Numbered from the stretch's first letter, positions 37,944-47,168 are shown. The stretch is 64,000 bases of DNA from an uncultured Oscillospiraceae bacterium (GCA_944385475.1 CALWXJ010000054.1:98117-162116); one strand, 5' to 3'. Notes: generated by a model from the sequence alone, not told the origin. Numbers and translations: made by a program.

Positions 37944-38563
37944 GGCCGCCGCTCCTCCCATTTTTTCAAAAAGCTGCGGCGGTGGGCAGGGCACGGCCCA
38001 TACGCATCCAGCAGCGCATAATGGAGCCTGGTACCATATCCCTTATGCTTTGCAAACTGGTACTGGGGATAGGCCGCCTGCAGTTCCTGGGACATATAGC
38101 GGTCCCGGCTGACCTTGGCCAGAATGGACGCCGCGGCAATGGAGGCGCTCTTCCCATCGCCCTTTTCAATGGTCATATGGGGCACGGCAATGGCCACTGT
38201 ACTGCCGTGGTCCCGGTTCCCGTCGATCATGCAAAGATCTACTCCGCCCTTCAATCCATCGATGGCCCGCTGCATGGCCAGCATTCTGGCGTTGAGGATG
38301 TCCAGCCGGTCGATCTCTTCCACAGTGGCAAAGGCCACTGACCAATCCTCCGCCTGGGCGAGGATGACATCATAGAGCTGTTCCCGCCGCTTGGGGGAGA
38401 GCTTTTTCGAGTCATTCAGCCCCGGGATGAAGATCTCTCGGGGCAAAACCACAGCGGCGGCGTATACCGGCCCTGCCAGGGGCCCGGCCCCCGCCTCATC
38501 CACACCGCAGAGGGTGGAGAGGCCCTTTTCCCACAGCTCCCGTTCGTATACCCAAAGATCCAT
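37940..38563 (-). CDS. rnhB: Ribonuclease HII
   Basis: 207-residue type 2 RNase H, which removes ribonucleotides embedded in DNA. The N-terminal acidic pair DE lies in CGVDEAGAGPLAGPV (about 19-33), with the further aspartates in LCMIDGNRD (about 115-123) and after. The usual GRG motif is GAG here: the arginine that helps recognise the RNA-DNA junction is replaced by alanine. ATG at 38563 follows GAGGAG; a longer in-frame start at 38653 is not supported. It overlaps yraN by 4 bases. Confidence 0.94.
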   Translation of the reverse strand: MDLWVYERELWEKGLSTLCGVDEAGAGPLAGPVYAAAVVLPREIFIPGLNDSKKLSPKRREQLYDVILAQAEDWSVAFATVEEIDRLDILNARMLAMQRAIDGLKGGVDLCMIDGNRDHGSTVAIAVPHMTIEKGDGKSASIAAASILAKVSRDRYMSQELQAAYPQYQFAKHKGYGTRLHYALLDAYGPCPAHRRSFLKKWEERRP

Positions 38564-38659
38564 GCCCACATCTCCTCTTCTCCCTAAGGCTTTCAAAGCA
38601 ATGGCCGGTATCGACACAGATGGCGCCTGCCACCTCCTCCATATCGATTCCAAAAATCC

Positions 38660-39535
38660 TCATATCTCTTCCGGCAGTTCCAGTGTAAAGTTTCCCAACT
38701 TTCCGCTCCGGAACTCGTCCAAGAGGACGTTGGCCATGCGCTCCGTGTCCACCTCTCCGCCAGAGATGAGAAAGCCCCGCTTTTTCCCAGCGGCGCAAAG
38801 CAGTCGATAGCCCCAGGCCACCTCCTCTTCCCCCCCCTCCCGTGCCGGGAGATCTGGAAGCTTATAGGCCGCGCAGACAGCCTGGGGGTAGCGAGCGCCC
38901 AGATAGGCCATCAGATGGCAGCCCAGTGTCTCCGTGTCCAGGACGTCATCCTTCACCGCACCGGTGTAAGCCAGGTGCATGCCCACCCTTGGGTCGTCAA
39001 ATTTGGGCCAGAGGATACCAGGAGTATCCAAAAGTTCCAGGTTTTTGTCAATGGGCACCCATTGTTTAGACCGGGTGACGCCAGGGCGGTCCTCCGTCTT
39101 GGCGGTCTTTCTCCCGGCCACTTTGTTGATAAAGGTGGACTTGCCCACATTGGGGATTCCCAAGACCATCACCCGGATCACCCGGTTTTGGCCTTTTTCC
39201 GCATATGCCTGGATCTTTTCCGCCAGGAGGGCCCGAACCGCCGGAGCAAACTGCTTGATCCCGGCACCGCTCCTGGCGTCGCACTCCAATACGGCATAGC
39301 CACGGCTCCTCAGATCCACCGCCCAGCGGCGGGTGGCCTCTCCATCTGCCTGGTCGGCCCGATTCAGCACCACCAGCCGGGGCTTTCCCGCTGTCAGCTC
39401 ATCCACATCCGGATTGCGGCTGGAAACAGGGATCCTGGCGTCCAGAACCTCACATACCGCATCCACATTTTTAAGCTGCTGGGCAATCATCCGCCGGGTC
39501 TTGGTCATATGGCCGGGGTACCATTGGATCTGCAT
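38660..39535 (-). CDS. rbgA: Ribosome biogenesis GTPase RbgA (YlqF)
   Basis: 291-residue circularly permuted GTPase acting late in 50S assembly. The G4 motif NRADQAD (about 57-63) precedes G1 GIPNVGKST (about 126-134) and G3 DTPGILWP (about 167-174), the permuted order of this family. It overlaps the lepB stop by one base and has GGAGTG at the site. Member of the rplS-lepB-rbgA-rnhB-yraN block. Confidence 0.96.
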   Translation of the reverse strand: MQIQWYPGHMTKTRRMIAQQLKNVDAVCEVLDARIPVSSRNPDVDELTAGKPRLVVLNRADQADGEATRRWAVDLRSRGYAVLECDARSGAGIKQFAPAVRALLAEKIQAYAEKGQNRVIRVMVLGIPNVGKSTFINKVAGRKTAKTEDRPGVTRSKQWVPIDKNLELLDTPGILWPKFDDPRVGMHLAYTGAVKDDVLDTETLGCHLMAYLGARYPQAVCAAYKLPDLPAREGGEEEVAWGYRLLCAAGKKRGFLISGGEVDTERMANVLLDEFRSGKLGNFTLELPEEI

Positions 39536-40125
39536 CAGCCAATCACTCCGATTCGTTTGAAATCCCGCTGCTCACCTTCCCCAGCGCCGGGGAAAAGGAG
39601 AAAAACAGCCTTTCCGATAACATAACGGCTGTCCACCGTGCCCAGGCGGCTGTCGCGGCTGTCGTTGCTGTGGTTGCGATTATCCCCCAGGACGAACAGT
39701 TCCCCCTCTCCCAGGGTCAGGGGAAACTCAGTCCCCTCTTCCCGGTAGGTGGGCTCATTGATATACGGCTCATCGATGGCCACTCCGTCCACATAGACTG
39801 TGCCGGAGTCAAAGTCAATGTCCACTGTCTGCCCCTCCACGGCGATCACACGCTTGACGATGGGCTCTTCCATAAAGCTTTCTTTCCGCAGCACCACAAT
39901 ATCTCCCGCCTCGTACTCATGGTCCCACAGGGAGCTGAGTACCAGCAGCCGGTCCTGATCCTGCAGGGAGGGCACCATGGAGTGCCCGTCCACGCCGATG
40001 AGACGCACCACAAAGGTAAAGAGCAGCACCACCGCCAGCACGGATCCCACCAGCGCCCGGGTCCACTCATAGAGTTCTTGACCAGGGACACTTTTTTTCT
40101 TGATGGCGTCTTGTTTTTCCTCCAT
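39535..40125 (-). CDS. lepB: Signal peptidase I
   Basis: 196-residue type I signal peptidase with one N-terminal membrane helix (about 24-44). The catalytic serine is in GHSMVPSLQDQDRLLV (about 51-66) and the lysine in IVKRVIAVEG (about 92-101); GDNRNHSNDSR completes box E. It cleaves secretory signal peptides outside the membrane. AGGAGG precedes the ATG. The 400 bases between it and rplS hold a probable RNA element. Confidence 0.96.
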   Translation of the reverse strand: MEEKQDAIKKKSVPGQELYEWTRALVGSVLAVVLLFTFVVRLIGVDGHSMVPSLQDQDRLLVLSSLWDHEYEAGDIVVLRKESFMEEPIVKRVIAVEGQTVDIDFDSGTVYVDGVAIDEPYINEPTYREEGTEFPLTLGEGELFVLGDNRNHSNDSRDSRLGTVDSRYVIGKAVFLLFPGAGEGEQRDFKRIGVIG

Positions 40126-40189
40126 CAGTCCAATCCTCCTATCCGGTTCCGCCTCCGCTGGTCCGCCCCCATGAATGGGACTGAAAAGC

Positions 40190-40389
40190 GCAGGTAAAGA
40201 GCCTGTCCTAAGGCAAATCGTCTATCCGCTGTCATCCCTTCCTTAGCAAGCAGGTTTCCCCAGCCTGTTGGGCATACAGCACGAAGGGGCCATCCGCCCT
40301 ACAGAGGCCAGCGGGACGGCAATATGATACAGCCCTCGTCGCTATTTCTTCTCCAGTCTCTGCATCTTACACCCTGGGCTCAAGCAATC
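40190..40389 (-). ncRNA. Candidate structured RNA upstream of lepB (6S-like shape)
   Basis: About 200 non-coding bases downstream of a good minus-strand promoter. The transcript can fold into one long imperfect rod: GAGCC near the 5' end (about 40383-40378) pairs with GGCTC near the 3' end (40203-40199), TAAG pairs with CTTA just inside, and a closed tip is formed by GCCGTCC with GGATGGC around 40290-40315. Length, promoter and rod shape recall 6S RNA, but I cannot match a family consensus. No strong terminator was seen, so it may instead be a leader of lepB. Confidence 0.4.
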
Positions 40390-40395
40390 GAAGTT

Positions 40396-40424
40396 AGTAT
40401 AGCAAAAATAACGGCATTTCACAA
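40396..40424 (-). promoter_or_regulatory. Promoter of the candidate RNA / lepB leader
   Basis: Minus strand: TTGTGA (40424-40419), 17-base spacer, TATACT (40401-40396). Predicted start near 40389. Confidence 0.75.
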
Positions 40425-40481
40425 GAGATGGGCCAAAATTTCCCTGTGATTCCTTCTTTTGATCCAATTGTGAAAGAAAGT

Positions 40482-40516
40482 GAAAAAAGAGAGGCGAATC
40501 CTCGCCTCTCTTTTTC
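40482..40516 (-). terminator. Terminator of rplS
   Basis: A 10-base-pair stem (40502-40511 with 40488-40497), four-base loop and T6 on the minus strand, about 12 bases beyond the rplS stop. T-rich on both sides, so bidirectional. Confidence 0.88.
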
Positions 40517-40527
40517 TCGATTCAGGA

Positions 40528-40869
40528 TTACAGCTTCTCCTTGATCTTGGCACCCCGGCCCACCCGGCCGCGCAGATAGTACAGCTTGGCCCGGCGCACC
40601 TTGCCGCTGCGGACAATCTCGATGGTGTCAATGGAGGGGGAGTGCATGGGGAAAACCTTCTCCACGCCAACGCCATAGGAGATCCGGCGCACGGTGATGG
40701 TCTCTTCAATCCCGCCGTGCTTCTTGGCGATCACGGTGCCCTCGAAGACCTGAATACGCTCCCGGGAACCTTCCTTGACCTTCACGTGGACACGCACTGT
40801 GTCACCGATCTGGACATTGGGCATTTCCTTTGCCAGGGTTTCCTTGTTTAATTCCTTAATGAGATCCAT
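40528..40869 (-). CDS. rplS: 50S ribosomal protein L19
   Basis: 113-residue L19 at the 30S-50S interface. [21 protein letters not shown] (residues 22-42 region) and the C-terminal [20 protein letters not shown] are typical. CAGGAGGAA precedes the ATG. It is followed by a terminator, so lepB downstream is transcribed separately. Confidence 0.97.
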   Translation of the reverse strand: MDLIKELNKETLAKEMPNVQIGDTVRVHVKVKEGSRERIQVFEGTVIAKKHGGIEETITVRRISYGVGVEKVFPMHSPSIDTIEIVRSGKVRRAKLYYLRGRVGRGAKIKEKL

Positions 40870-40973
40870 GGATTTTTCCTCCTGAAAATATAGGCGTTCT
40901 TACCGCTTTTCCATGGCACATCGTCTCATTTTTCATCTGTGCACGGCAGAGGACCACCCTTTATAGCCAGGAT

Positions 40974-41002
40974 AGGATATCATAAAAAGGTCGGAAATGC
41001 AA
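40974..41002 (-). promoter_or_regulatory. Promoter of rplS
   Basis: Minus strand: TTGCAT (41002-40997), 17 bases, TATCCT (40979-40974). The leader of about 100 bases before rplS could hold an L19 autoregulatory element of the kind known in Bacillus; I did not fold it. Confidence 0.7.
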
Positions 41003-41039
41003 GGATTATTTTCAATTTCCTGTGCTTTTCCTCACGCTT

Positions 41040-41642
41040 TTAGATCGCGGCAGCCAGTTCTCCCCGGATTTCCCGCAGCGCCGCTGCCATCAGTCCCGCC
41101 GCAGCAGGCAGCAGCCATAAGCTGCCCCCTGTGACCCACACAAGCCACAGCAAAAAAAGGGCAAGCCCCGAGGAGGCGGCAGCCCCCACCGCCGCAGCTG
41201 CCCGCTCCCCTGCCAGAGGCCCCCACACCCAGGAAACCGCCAGTTCCAAAAGCCGTCCCCCGTCCAGGGGACGGATAGGAAGCAGGTTGAAAAGGCAAAG
41301 CACCAGATTGATCCCCACCCACAGCGGGTTTGCCCCGCCCCATCCAGACGCAGCCGCTGCCAAAATCAGATTCATTGCCGGGCCTGCCGCCACCACCAGC
41401 ATCTCCCGCCTATAGGAGAGGGCGGCGCTGTCCGTCCCCAGGACAGCCCCAAGCACCCCCAGGGAAAAACCGGTGACCCGTCCTCCCACGGCTTTTAGTA
41501 CCAGCAGGTGCCCCATTTCGTGGGCTAAAGCCGCAAGCAGCGTCAGTCCCAGCAGGCCCCAACCGTTGACCAGGCCAAACCAAGCTATAAAAAGGAAAAA
41601 ACCGCCGGAGATCTGCACTGGAATATTATACCGTCTCCACAT
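41040..41642 (-). CDS. spoIVFB: SpoIVFB-like intramembrane metalloprotease (M50)
   Basis: About 200 residues, highly hydrophobic, with the zinc motif AHEMGHLLVL (about 39-48) and a third-ligand motif NLLPIRPLDGGRLLEL. It has no PDZ domain, the compact SpoIVFB layout. In Bacillus SpoIVFB cleaves pro-sigma-K in the mother cell during sporulation. Directly downstream of a SpoIVFA-like gene. The start is uncertain: ATG at 41642 overlaps the upstream stop; a TTG at 41684 or an internal GTG (VQISGG) are alternatives. It could also be a general M50B protease, but context favours SpoIVFB. Confidence 0.82.
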   Translation of the reverse strand: MWRRYNIPVQISGGFFLFIAWFGLVNGWGLLGLTLLAALAHEMGHLLVLKAVGGRVTGFSLGVLGAVLGTDSAALSYRREMLVVAAGPAMNLILAAAASGWGGANPLWVGINLVLCLFNLLPIRPLDGGRLLELAVSWVWGPLAGERAAAAVGAAASSGLALFLLWLVWVTGGSLWLLPAAAGLMAAALREIRGELAAAI

Positions 41643-42657
41643 AATAGATGGGATTGAGATAGAGATCTCCCTTGTGGAGTTCAAAATGGAGGTGCGGCCC
41701 TGTGGCGATCCCAGTTTCCCCCACCTCTGCCAGTTTCTGTCCCTGGCTTACCTTTTCACCGGAGGAGACCGTAATTTTACTGCAGTGGGCATAAAGACTC
41801 TCATATCCTCCCGTATGAGAGACGATGCAGTACTTTCCATAGCTGCTGCTGTCTCCCACAGCCACCACGGTTCCATCGGCAAACGCGCCGATGGCCGTCC
41901 CGGTATCCGCCGCGATATCCAGGCCATAGTGGAACCGCTCCTCACCTTCTACAGGGTGTTCCCGATACCCAAAGGGGGATGTGAGGGTGCCCACAACCGG
42001 AGTGGTATAATCAAAGCCCAAGATCGCCTGCTCCAGGCTCACGTGATCCGGCAGATTATTTTCAGAGTATTGTACAAGGGCAATGCTCTCTACGTCTGTA
42101 ACCTGCTGAGAAACGCTCTGGCCATTTTCTTCAGCAGAGGAGGACTGCTGCACATCTTGAGGGAGTTGTTCTTGCGTGACCTCCTCCTGGGAAGAAGGCT
42201 GGGAAAGATGCTGCTGCAAAGTAACCATCGCAGCCGAATCCGACTCCGGCAGGGTGATGGGAGCAGGTTCCTCCACCGTGGCTGCGGCTTCTACCGCCTC
42301 CCCCTCCTCTGCGCCAAATACCGCTTGGTACACCTCTTTGGCGGCATTGGATGCATCCTTGTCCCCTGTGACAGCTTCCCCCACGGCGGAAAAGACCGCC
42401 GCTACGTCAATGTTGCGCTCCATAGCCCGGGACAGCACGTCAGAAAGGGACCCGATCTGAGAGGGAAGCAGGAGCTTCACCGCAACAATGATTACAAAAA
42501 CAGCTCCGCAGGCCAGCGCCTGGATAAACAGCCGGCGCTCTGCCGGACGCAAGGGCTCGTCCCTCCTGCCACCGGGCCGGGCACACTTTTTCAAAATACC
42601 TTTTTTCCGCATAGACGCCACTGTGGCCACTCTCCGCCCTGCCTGCCGTATCGCCAT
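41626..42657 (-). CDS. spoIVFA: SpoIVFA-like M23 peptidase-domain membrane protein
   Basis: 343 residues: basic cytoplasmic N-terminus, one membrane helix (about 46-66), an acidic Gln/Glu-rich linker (about 105-195) and a C-terminal LytM/M23 domain (about 225-335). Paired with the downstream M50 protease as in spoIVFA-spoIVFB, where SpoIVFA is an inhibitor and anchor. Unlike the Bacillus protein as I recall it, both zinc motifs look intact here (HYGLDIAA and HLHFEL), so it may cut peptidoglycan as well. The ATG at 42657 is one of two possible starts (MRKKG further in at about 42612). Confidence 0.8.
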   Translation of the reverse strand: MAIRQAGRRVATVASMRKKGILKKCARPGGRRDEPLRPAERRLFIQALACGAVFVIIVAVKLLLPSQIGSLSDVLSRAMERNIDVAAVFSAVGEAVTGDKDASNAAKEVYQAVFGAEEGEAVEAAATVEEPAPITLPESDSAAMVTLQQHLSQPSSQEEVTQEQLPQDVQQSSSAEENGQSVSQQVTDVESIALVQYSENNLPDHVSLEQAILGFDYTTPVVGTLTSPFGYREHPVEGEERFHYGLDIAADTGTAIGAFADGTVVAVGDSSSYGKYCIVSHTGGYESLYAHCSKITVSSGEKVSQGQKLAEVGETGIATGPHLHFELHKGDLYLNPIYYVETV

Positions 42658-42721
42658 TGCCCTTTCCTCCTCTCCATTGATTCCATGGTCAGTCTACGCT
42701 GAAAGATTTGCAAATATAACC

Positions 42722-42750
42722 TTGACAGGCTGCAAAAAGTTCCGTATAAT
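42722..42750 (+). promoter_or_regulatory. Consensus promoter of tRNA-Pro
   Basis: TTGACA (42722-42727), 17-base spacer, TATAAT (42745-42750). Perfect sigma-A consensus, 11 bases before the tRNA. Confidence 0.92.
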
Positions 42751-42761
42751 GGATAAGCTAA

Positions 42762-42837
42762 CCGGGTGTAGCGCAGTTGGTAGCGCGCAGGGTTCGGGTC
42801 CATGAGGCCGTGGGTTCGACTCCCGCCACTCGGACCA
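42762..42837 (+). tRNA. tRNA-Pro (anticodon CGG)
   Basis: 76-base cloverleaf including encoded CCA. The acceptor stem CCGGGTG pairs with CACTCGG (one G-T pair). D stem GCGC/GCGC, anticodon stem CAGGG/CCATG with loop TTCGGGT (anticodon CGG at 42795-42797), T arm GTGGG-TTCGACT-CCCGC. The third anticodon-stem pair is a G-A mismatch (42790 with 42802). It decodes CCG proline codons. It has its own promoter and terminator. Confidence 0.93.
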
Positions 42838-42871
42838 TCGGAGTGACCAAATTTGGTCACTCCGATTTTTT
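42837..42871 (+). terminator. Terminator of tRNA-Pro (repeat copy 1)
   Basis: Perfect stem-loop (42839-42864) followed by T6. A diverged copy of the same 35-base unit occurs at 44501-44535. Confidence 0.9.
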
Positions 42872-43279
42872 ATTGCCGATTTTTGAGCCTTTTCGCGTTG
42901 TTGCGCAGGAATGTGCGGCTTTCGTTGCTCGGGAACCTGTATGCAGAAGGACTTGTTCCTTACTACATACAAGAGGGCTATCTATGGCCGAAGAAATCTA
43001 CAATTCCCGAACGAGTCACACGCTGTTTCGCAACCAGTTTCCCGGAAGGGATTCCTCCACGCCAAAAGAAAATGGGAAGAATGCCCCGCTGAGATTGCGG
43101 CATCCCAGCGGGGAGGAGGCATAACTGGTGTCTCGCCCTGCTGTATACGAGACAGCGGCTGTTTTCCGGTGGGCACCTTGCATTTTTGCAGAAATTTGCC
43201 GTGATTAAGGCCATAAGCATCAGAAAGAGCAAAGATATGTGCCGGCCAGTACGCATTTGGGGCGTACCTGGAATTCTCC
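42872..43279. other. Intergenic stretch without a recognised gene
   Basis: About 400 bases between the tRNA terminator and the marR promoter. All frames are short and none resembles a known family. It contains an 8-base-pair hairpin (about 43086-43115, arms CCCCGCTG/CAGCGGGG) and a 46-codon frame listed separately. It may be decayed transferred DNA. Confidence 0.4.
42984..43124 (+). CDS. Possible 46-residue small protein
   Basis: ATG at 42984 with GAGGG six bases upstream, encoding a polar basic peptide (begins MAEEIYNSRTSHTLFRNQF). No known family recognised. No promoter was seen close by, and the codon use is not clearly coding. It could be a remnant of a larger gene. Confidence 0.2.
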   Translation: MAEEIYNSRTSHTLFRNQFPGRDSSTPKENGKNAPLRLRHPSGEEA

Positions 43280-43308
43280 TTGACACGAAATAAAAACAGG
43301 CATATAAT
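43280..43308 (+). promoter_or_regulatory. Consensus promoter of marR-yczE
   Basis: TTGACA (43280-43285), 17-base spacer, TATAAT (43303-43308). Perfect consensus, so a repressor is expected; an inverted repeat lies directly after the minus 10 box. Confidence 0.88.
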
Positions 43309-43335
43309 TAAGAATTAATATTATAAGTATTCTTA
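43309..43335 (+). promoter_or_regulatory. Probable MarR operator
   Basis: Inverted repeat TAAGAAT (43309-43315) and ATTCTTA (43329-43335), perfect 7-base arms with a 13-base AT-rich centre, covering the transcription start. Position and AT-rich palindromic form fit an autoregulatory MarR site. Confidence 0.6.
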
Positions 43336-43355
43336 TTATTTGAGGGGGAACGCCC

Positions 43356-43784
43356 TTGGAATCCTTACATTATCTGCTGATGAAAGCACATACCCGCATG
43401 CATCGCCGGATCCGCGCCCAGGCAGCCGAGCTGGGACTGACCTCAGGGCAGCCTAAAATTTTAGAGTATCTGCTCCAGCATGGTGAGAGCAATCAAAAGG
43501 CTATCGCAGAGTACTGCGAAATTGAGCAGGCCACTGTGGGGAATCTTCTTACCAGGATGGAGTCCTCTGGTTTGGTGGTCCGGGCTCAGCATCAGGGGAA
43601 TCGCCGTTCCTTGTATGTTGCGTTGACTTTGAATGGTCGTGCAGCCGCAGAAAAAATGGAACATATTTTTGCCCGGGAGGAAGCAGCCGCATGTACTTCC
43701 CTTACAGTGGAGGAGCAGATCTTACTTCGTCAGCTGCTGGATAAATTGTGCGGCTTCATCCCGGAGAAAGGACCTCTTACATAA
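43356..43784 (+). CDS. MarR-family transcriptional regulator
   Basis: 142-residue winged-helix regulator. The recognition region is SNQKAIAEYCEIEQATVGNL (about 50-69), and the wing follows in VVRAQHQGNRRSLYVAL. TTG start at 43356 with GAGGGG upstream. It overlaps the start of the membrane-protein gene by about 37 bases, so the two are coupled. Probable repressor of its own operon through the palindrome at 43309-43335. Ligand unknown. Codon use is less GC-rich than in the flanking core genes. Confidence 0.9.
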   Translation: MESLHYLLMKAHTRMHRRIRAQAAELGLTSGQPKILEYLLQHGESNQKAIAEYCEIEQATVGNLLTRMESSGLVVRAQHQGNRRSLYVALTLNGRAAAEKMEHIFAREEAAACTSLTVEEQILLRQLLDKLCGFIPEKGPLT

Positions 43785-44428
43785 AAAGCGAACATCTTGT
43801 AAAACGCTGCTTTCTGCTGGTTTTTGGGCTGTTGATCATGGCTTATGGCGTATCTTTTTCTATTAAGGCCGGATTGGGGACCTCTCCTATTTCCAGCCTG
43901 CCCTACACCCTTAGCCAGTTGACGTCCCTCAGCGTTGGCACGGCCACCATCGCCATGCATTGCTTTTTGATTTTGCTGCAGATCCTGCTGCTAAGGCGCA
44001 GCTATTCGCTTATCCAGCTCATGCAGCTGCCTGTTGCGCTGCTCTTTGGCTGGCTGACGGACGTTACCCTGCTGAGCATTCAAAATCTGATGCCATACAC
44101 CTACATAGAGCGGTGGGTATGCTGTTTATTGGGGATTTTGCTGGTGGGGATCGGGGTGAGCTGCGAGGTAAATGCCAACGTCATCCCTTTGGCAGGCGAA
44201 GGATTTATTTTGGCGGTGTGCAAAGCATTCTCCCTCCCCTTTCCCTCCACAAAGATCGGCTTTGACTGTACCTTGGTGGCATTTTCCTGCATTTTGGGCT
44301 TTGTATGTCGGGGAGAACTGATCGGTGTGCGGGAGGGGACTGTGGCAGCCGCTATCCTGGTGGGCCTGGTGGCTAAGCAGAGTACGAAGTGGCTGATCAA
44401 ACCCCTGGCCAGGCGGTTGAGGGCTTAA
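43748..44428 (+). CDS. YczE/YitT-like membrane protein
   Basis: About 226 residues with five or six membrane helices and the YczE-family opening YGVSFSIKAGLGTSPISSLP (about 33-52). Function not established; YczE of Bacillus affects surfactin and bacillaene output, and MarR-linked members may be transporters. The only in-frame start codon before the first helix is GTG at 43748, inside marR. An apparent AGAAAGGA lies downstream of it, next to an ATA, so the true start is uncertain. Ends before the second copy of the terminator unit. Confidence 0.8.
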   Translation: MRLHPGERTSYIKSEHLVKRCFLLVFGLLIMAYGVSFSIKAGLGTSPISSLPYTLSQLTSLSVGTATIAMHCFLILLQILLLRRSYSLIQLMQLPVALLFGWLTDVTLLSIQNLMPYTYIERWVCCLLGILLVGIGVSCEVNANVIPLAGEGFILAVCKAFSLPFPSTKIGFDCTLVAFSCILGFVCRGELIGVREGTVAAAILVGLVAKQSTKWLIKPLARRLRA

Positions 44429-45959
<1,531 letters not shown>

Positions 45960-46005
45960 AGGAGCGGATGCTGGTGCTCTTGAAAAAGAGCAAACCAACA
46001 AACCG

Positions 46006-46038
46006 GGGCTGCCGCATGTTTGAAACATGCGGCAGCCC
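46006..46038 (+). promoter_or_regulatory. 16-base-pair hairpin between collagen and glycosyltransferase genes
   Basis: Perfect arms (46006-46021 and 46023-46038) with no T tract after it. It ends 32 bases before the glycosyltransferase ATG. It may lower readthrough or protect the collagen mRNA end, giving different levels of the two products. Confidence 0.7.
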
Positions 46039-46070
46039 TGCCATTTAGGCACAGTTTAAGGAGGAATCCC

Positions 46071-47168
46071 ATGAAAATCGTGGTTTATGCCATCTGTAAA
46101 AATGAGGCGTCTTTCGTGGACCGCTGGATGGACTCCATGGGGGAGGCAGACGAGGTGGTGGTGCTGGACACCGGCTCCACAGATGAAACCGTGGAAAAGC
46201 TCCGTTCCCGGGGTGCGCGGGTAACAGTGGAAACCATCTCCCCCTGGCGGTTCGATGTTGCCCGCAACCGCTCCCTGGATCTGGTCCCCCTGGATGCCGA
46301 CATCTGCGTCTGCACAGATCTTGATGAAGTGTTTCATCCCGGCTGGCGGGCCCTGTTGGAAAGCGCCTGGACGGACGGGATCAGTCAGGCAACCTACCGC
46401 TATACCTGGTCTTTCAACCCCGACGGATCCGAGGGTGTGGTGTTCTGGTATGAAAAGATCCACGCAAGACAGGGCTACCGCTGGATCCATCCGGTGCATG
46501 AGGTCCTCTCATGGGTGGGAAGCGGGTCACCCGGTGCCAAGGTGGCCGTGGAGGGGATCCAGCTGGATCACCATCCGGATCCCGCAAAGTCCCGGGCGCA
46601 ATATCTGCCTTTGCTGGAGCTGTCTGTGGCGGAGGACCCGGAGGATGACCGCAACATGCACTACCTGGGGCGGGAGTATCTGTTCCACGGCCAATGGGAC
46701 GCATGCATCCGCACGCTCAGGCACCACCTTTCCATGCCCCGGGCCACCTGGCCGGATGAACGGGCGGCCTCCATGCGCTATATCGCCAAATCCTATGTCA
46801 TGAAAGGCCAGATCGACCTGGCCCGGGACTGGTATCTGCGGGCCGTTGCCGAAGCCCCGCATCTCCGGGAGCCCTATGTGGATCTATCCCACCTGCTCTA
46901 TGAACAGGAGGAATGGGAAGGTGTCCTCTATTTCACCGGCTGCGCGTTGAAGATCACCCATCGTCCCCGCACCTATATCTGCGAAGCGGCCTCCTGGGGA
47001 AGCTTGCCCCATGATCTGCGATCCATTGCTTTTTTCCGTACCGGGCGAACAGAGCAGGCCCTGGCGGAAGCAGAGGCGGCTTTGTCCCTGGAACCGGAAA
47101 ATCCCCGTCTTCAGGGAAATGTGAAGGTTCTAAAAGAACTCTCCTCCGGTGCTGCCCTGCCGCACTGA
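46071..47168 (+). CDS. Family 2 glycosyltransferase with TPR-like C-terminus
   Basis: About 365 residues. GT-A domain with VVLDTGSTDETVEKL (about 31-45) and a metal-binding TDLDEVF (about 80-86), then a helical TPR-like region (about 190-360). Related to SunT/SunS-type and SgtA-like transferases that modify proteins. AAGGAGG precedes the ATG at 46071. Its place right after a threonine-rich collagen-like gene suggests that it glycosylates that protein; this rests on context, not on motif. Confidence 0.87.
   Translation: MKIVVYAICKNEASFVDRWMDSMGEADEVVVLDTGSTDETVEKLRSRGARVTVETISPWRFDVARNRSLDLVPLDADICVCTDLDEVFHPGWRALLESAWTDGISQATYRYTWSFNPDGSEGVVFWYEKIHARQGYRWIHPVHEVLSWVGSGSPGAKVAVEGIQLDHHPDPAKSRAQYLPLLELSVAEDPEDDRNMHYLGREYLFHGQWDACIRTLRHHLSMPRATWPDERAASMRYIAKSYVMKGQIDLARDWYLRAVAEAPHLREPYVDLSHLLYEQEEWEGVLYFTGCALKITHRPRTYICEAASWGSLPHDLRSIAFFRTGRTEQALAEAEAALSLEPENPRLQGNVKVLKELSSGAALPH

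Noticed and set aside
38496-38663. 55-codon minus-strand frame starting in an ATGA overlap with the rbgA stop
   Set aside because: It overlaps rnhB in another frame, has no recognisable product, and rnhB has its own good start. It may only serve translational coupling.
42872-43279. Remnant of an integrase or phage next to the tRNA
   Set aside because: No recombinase motif, no repeat of the tRNA 3' end and no phage gene was found in any frame; only the terminator unit is duplicated.
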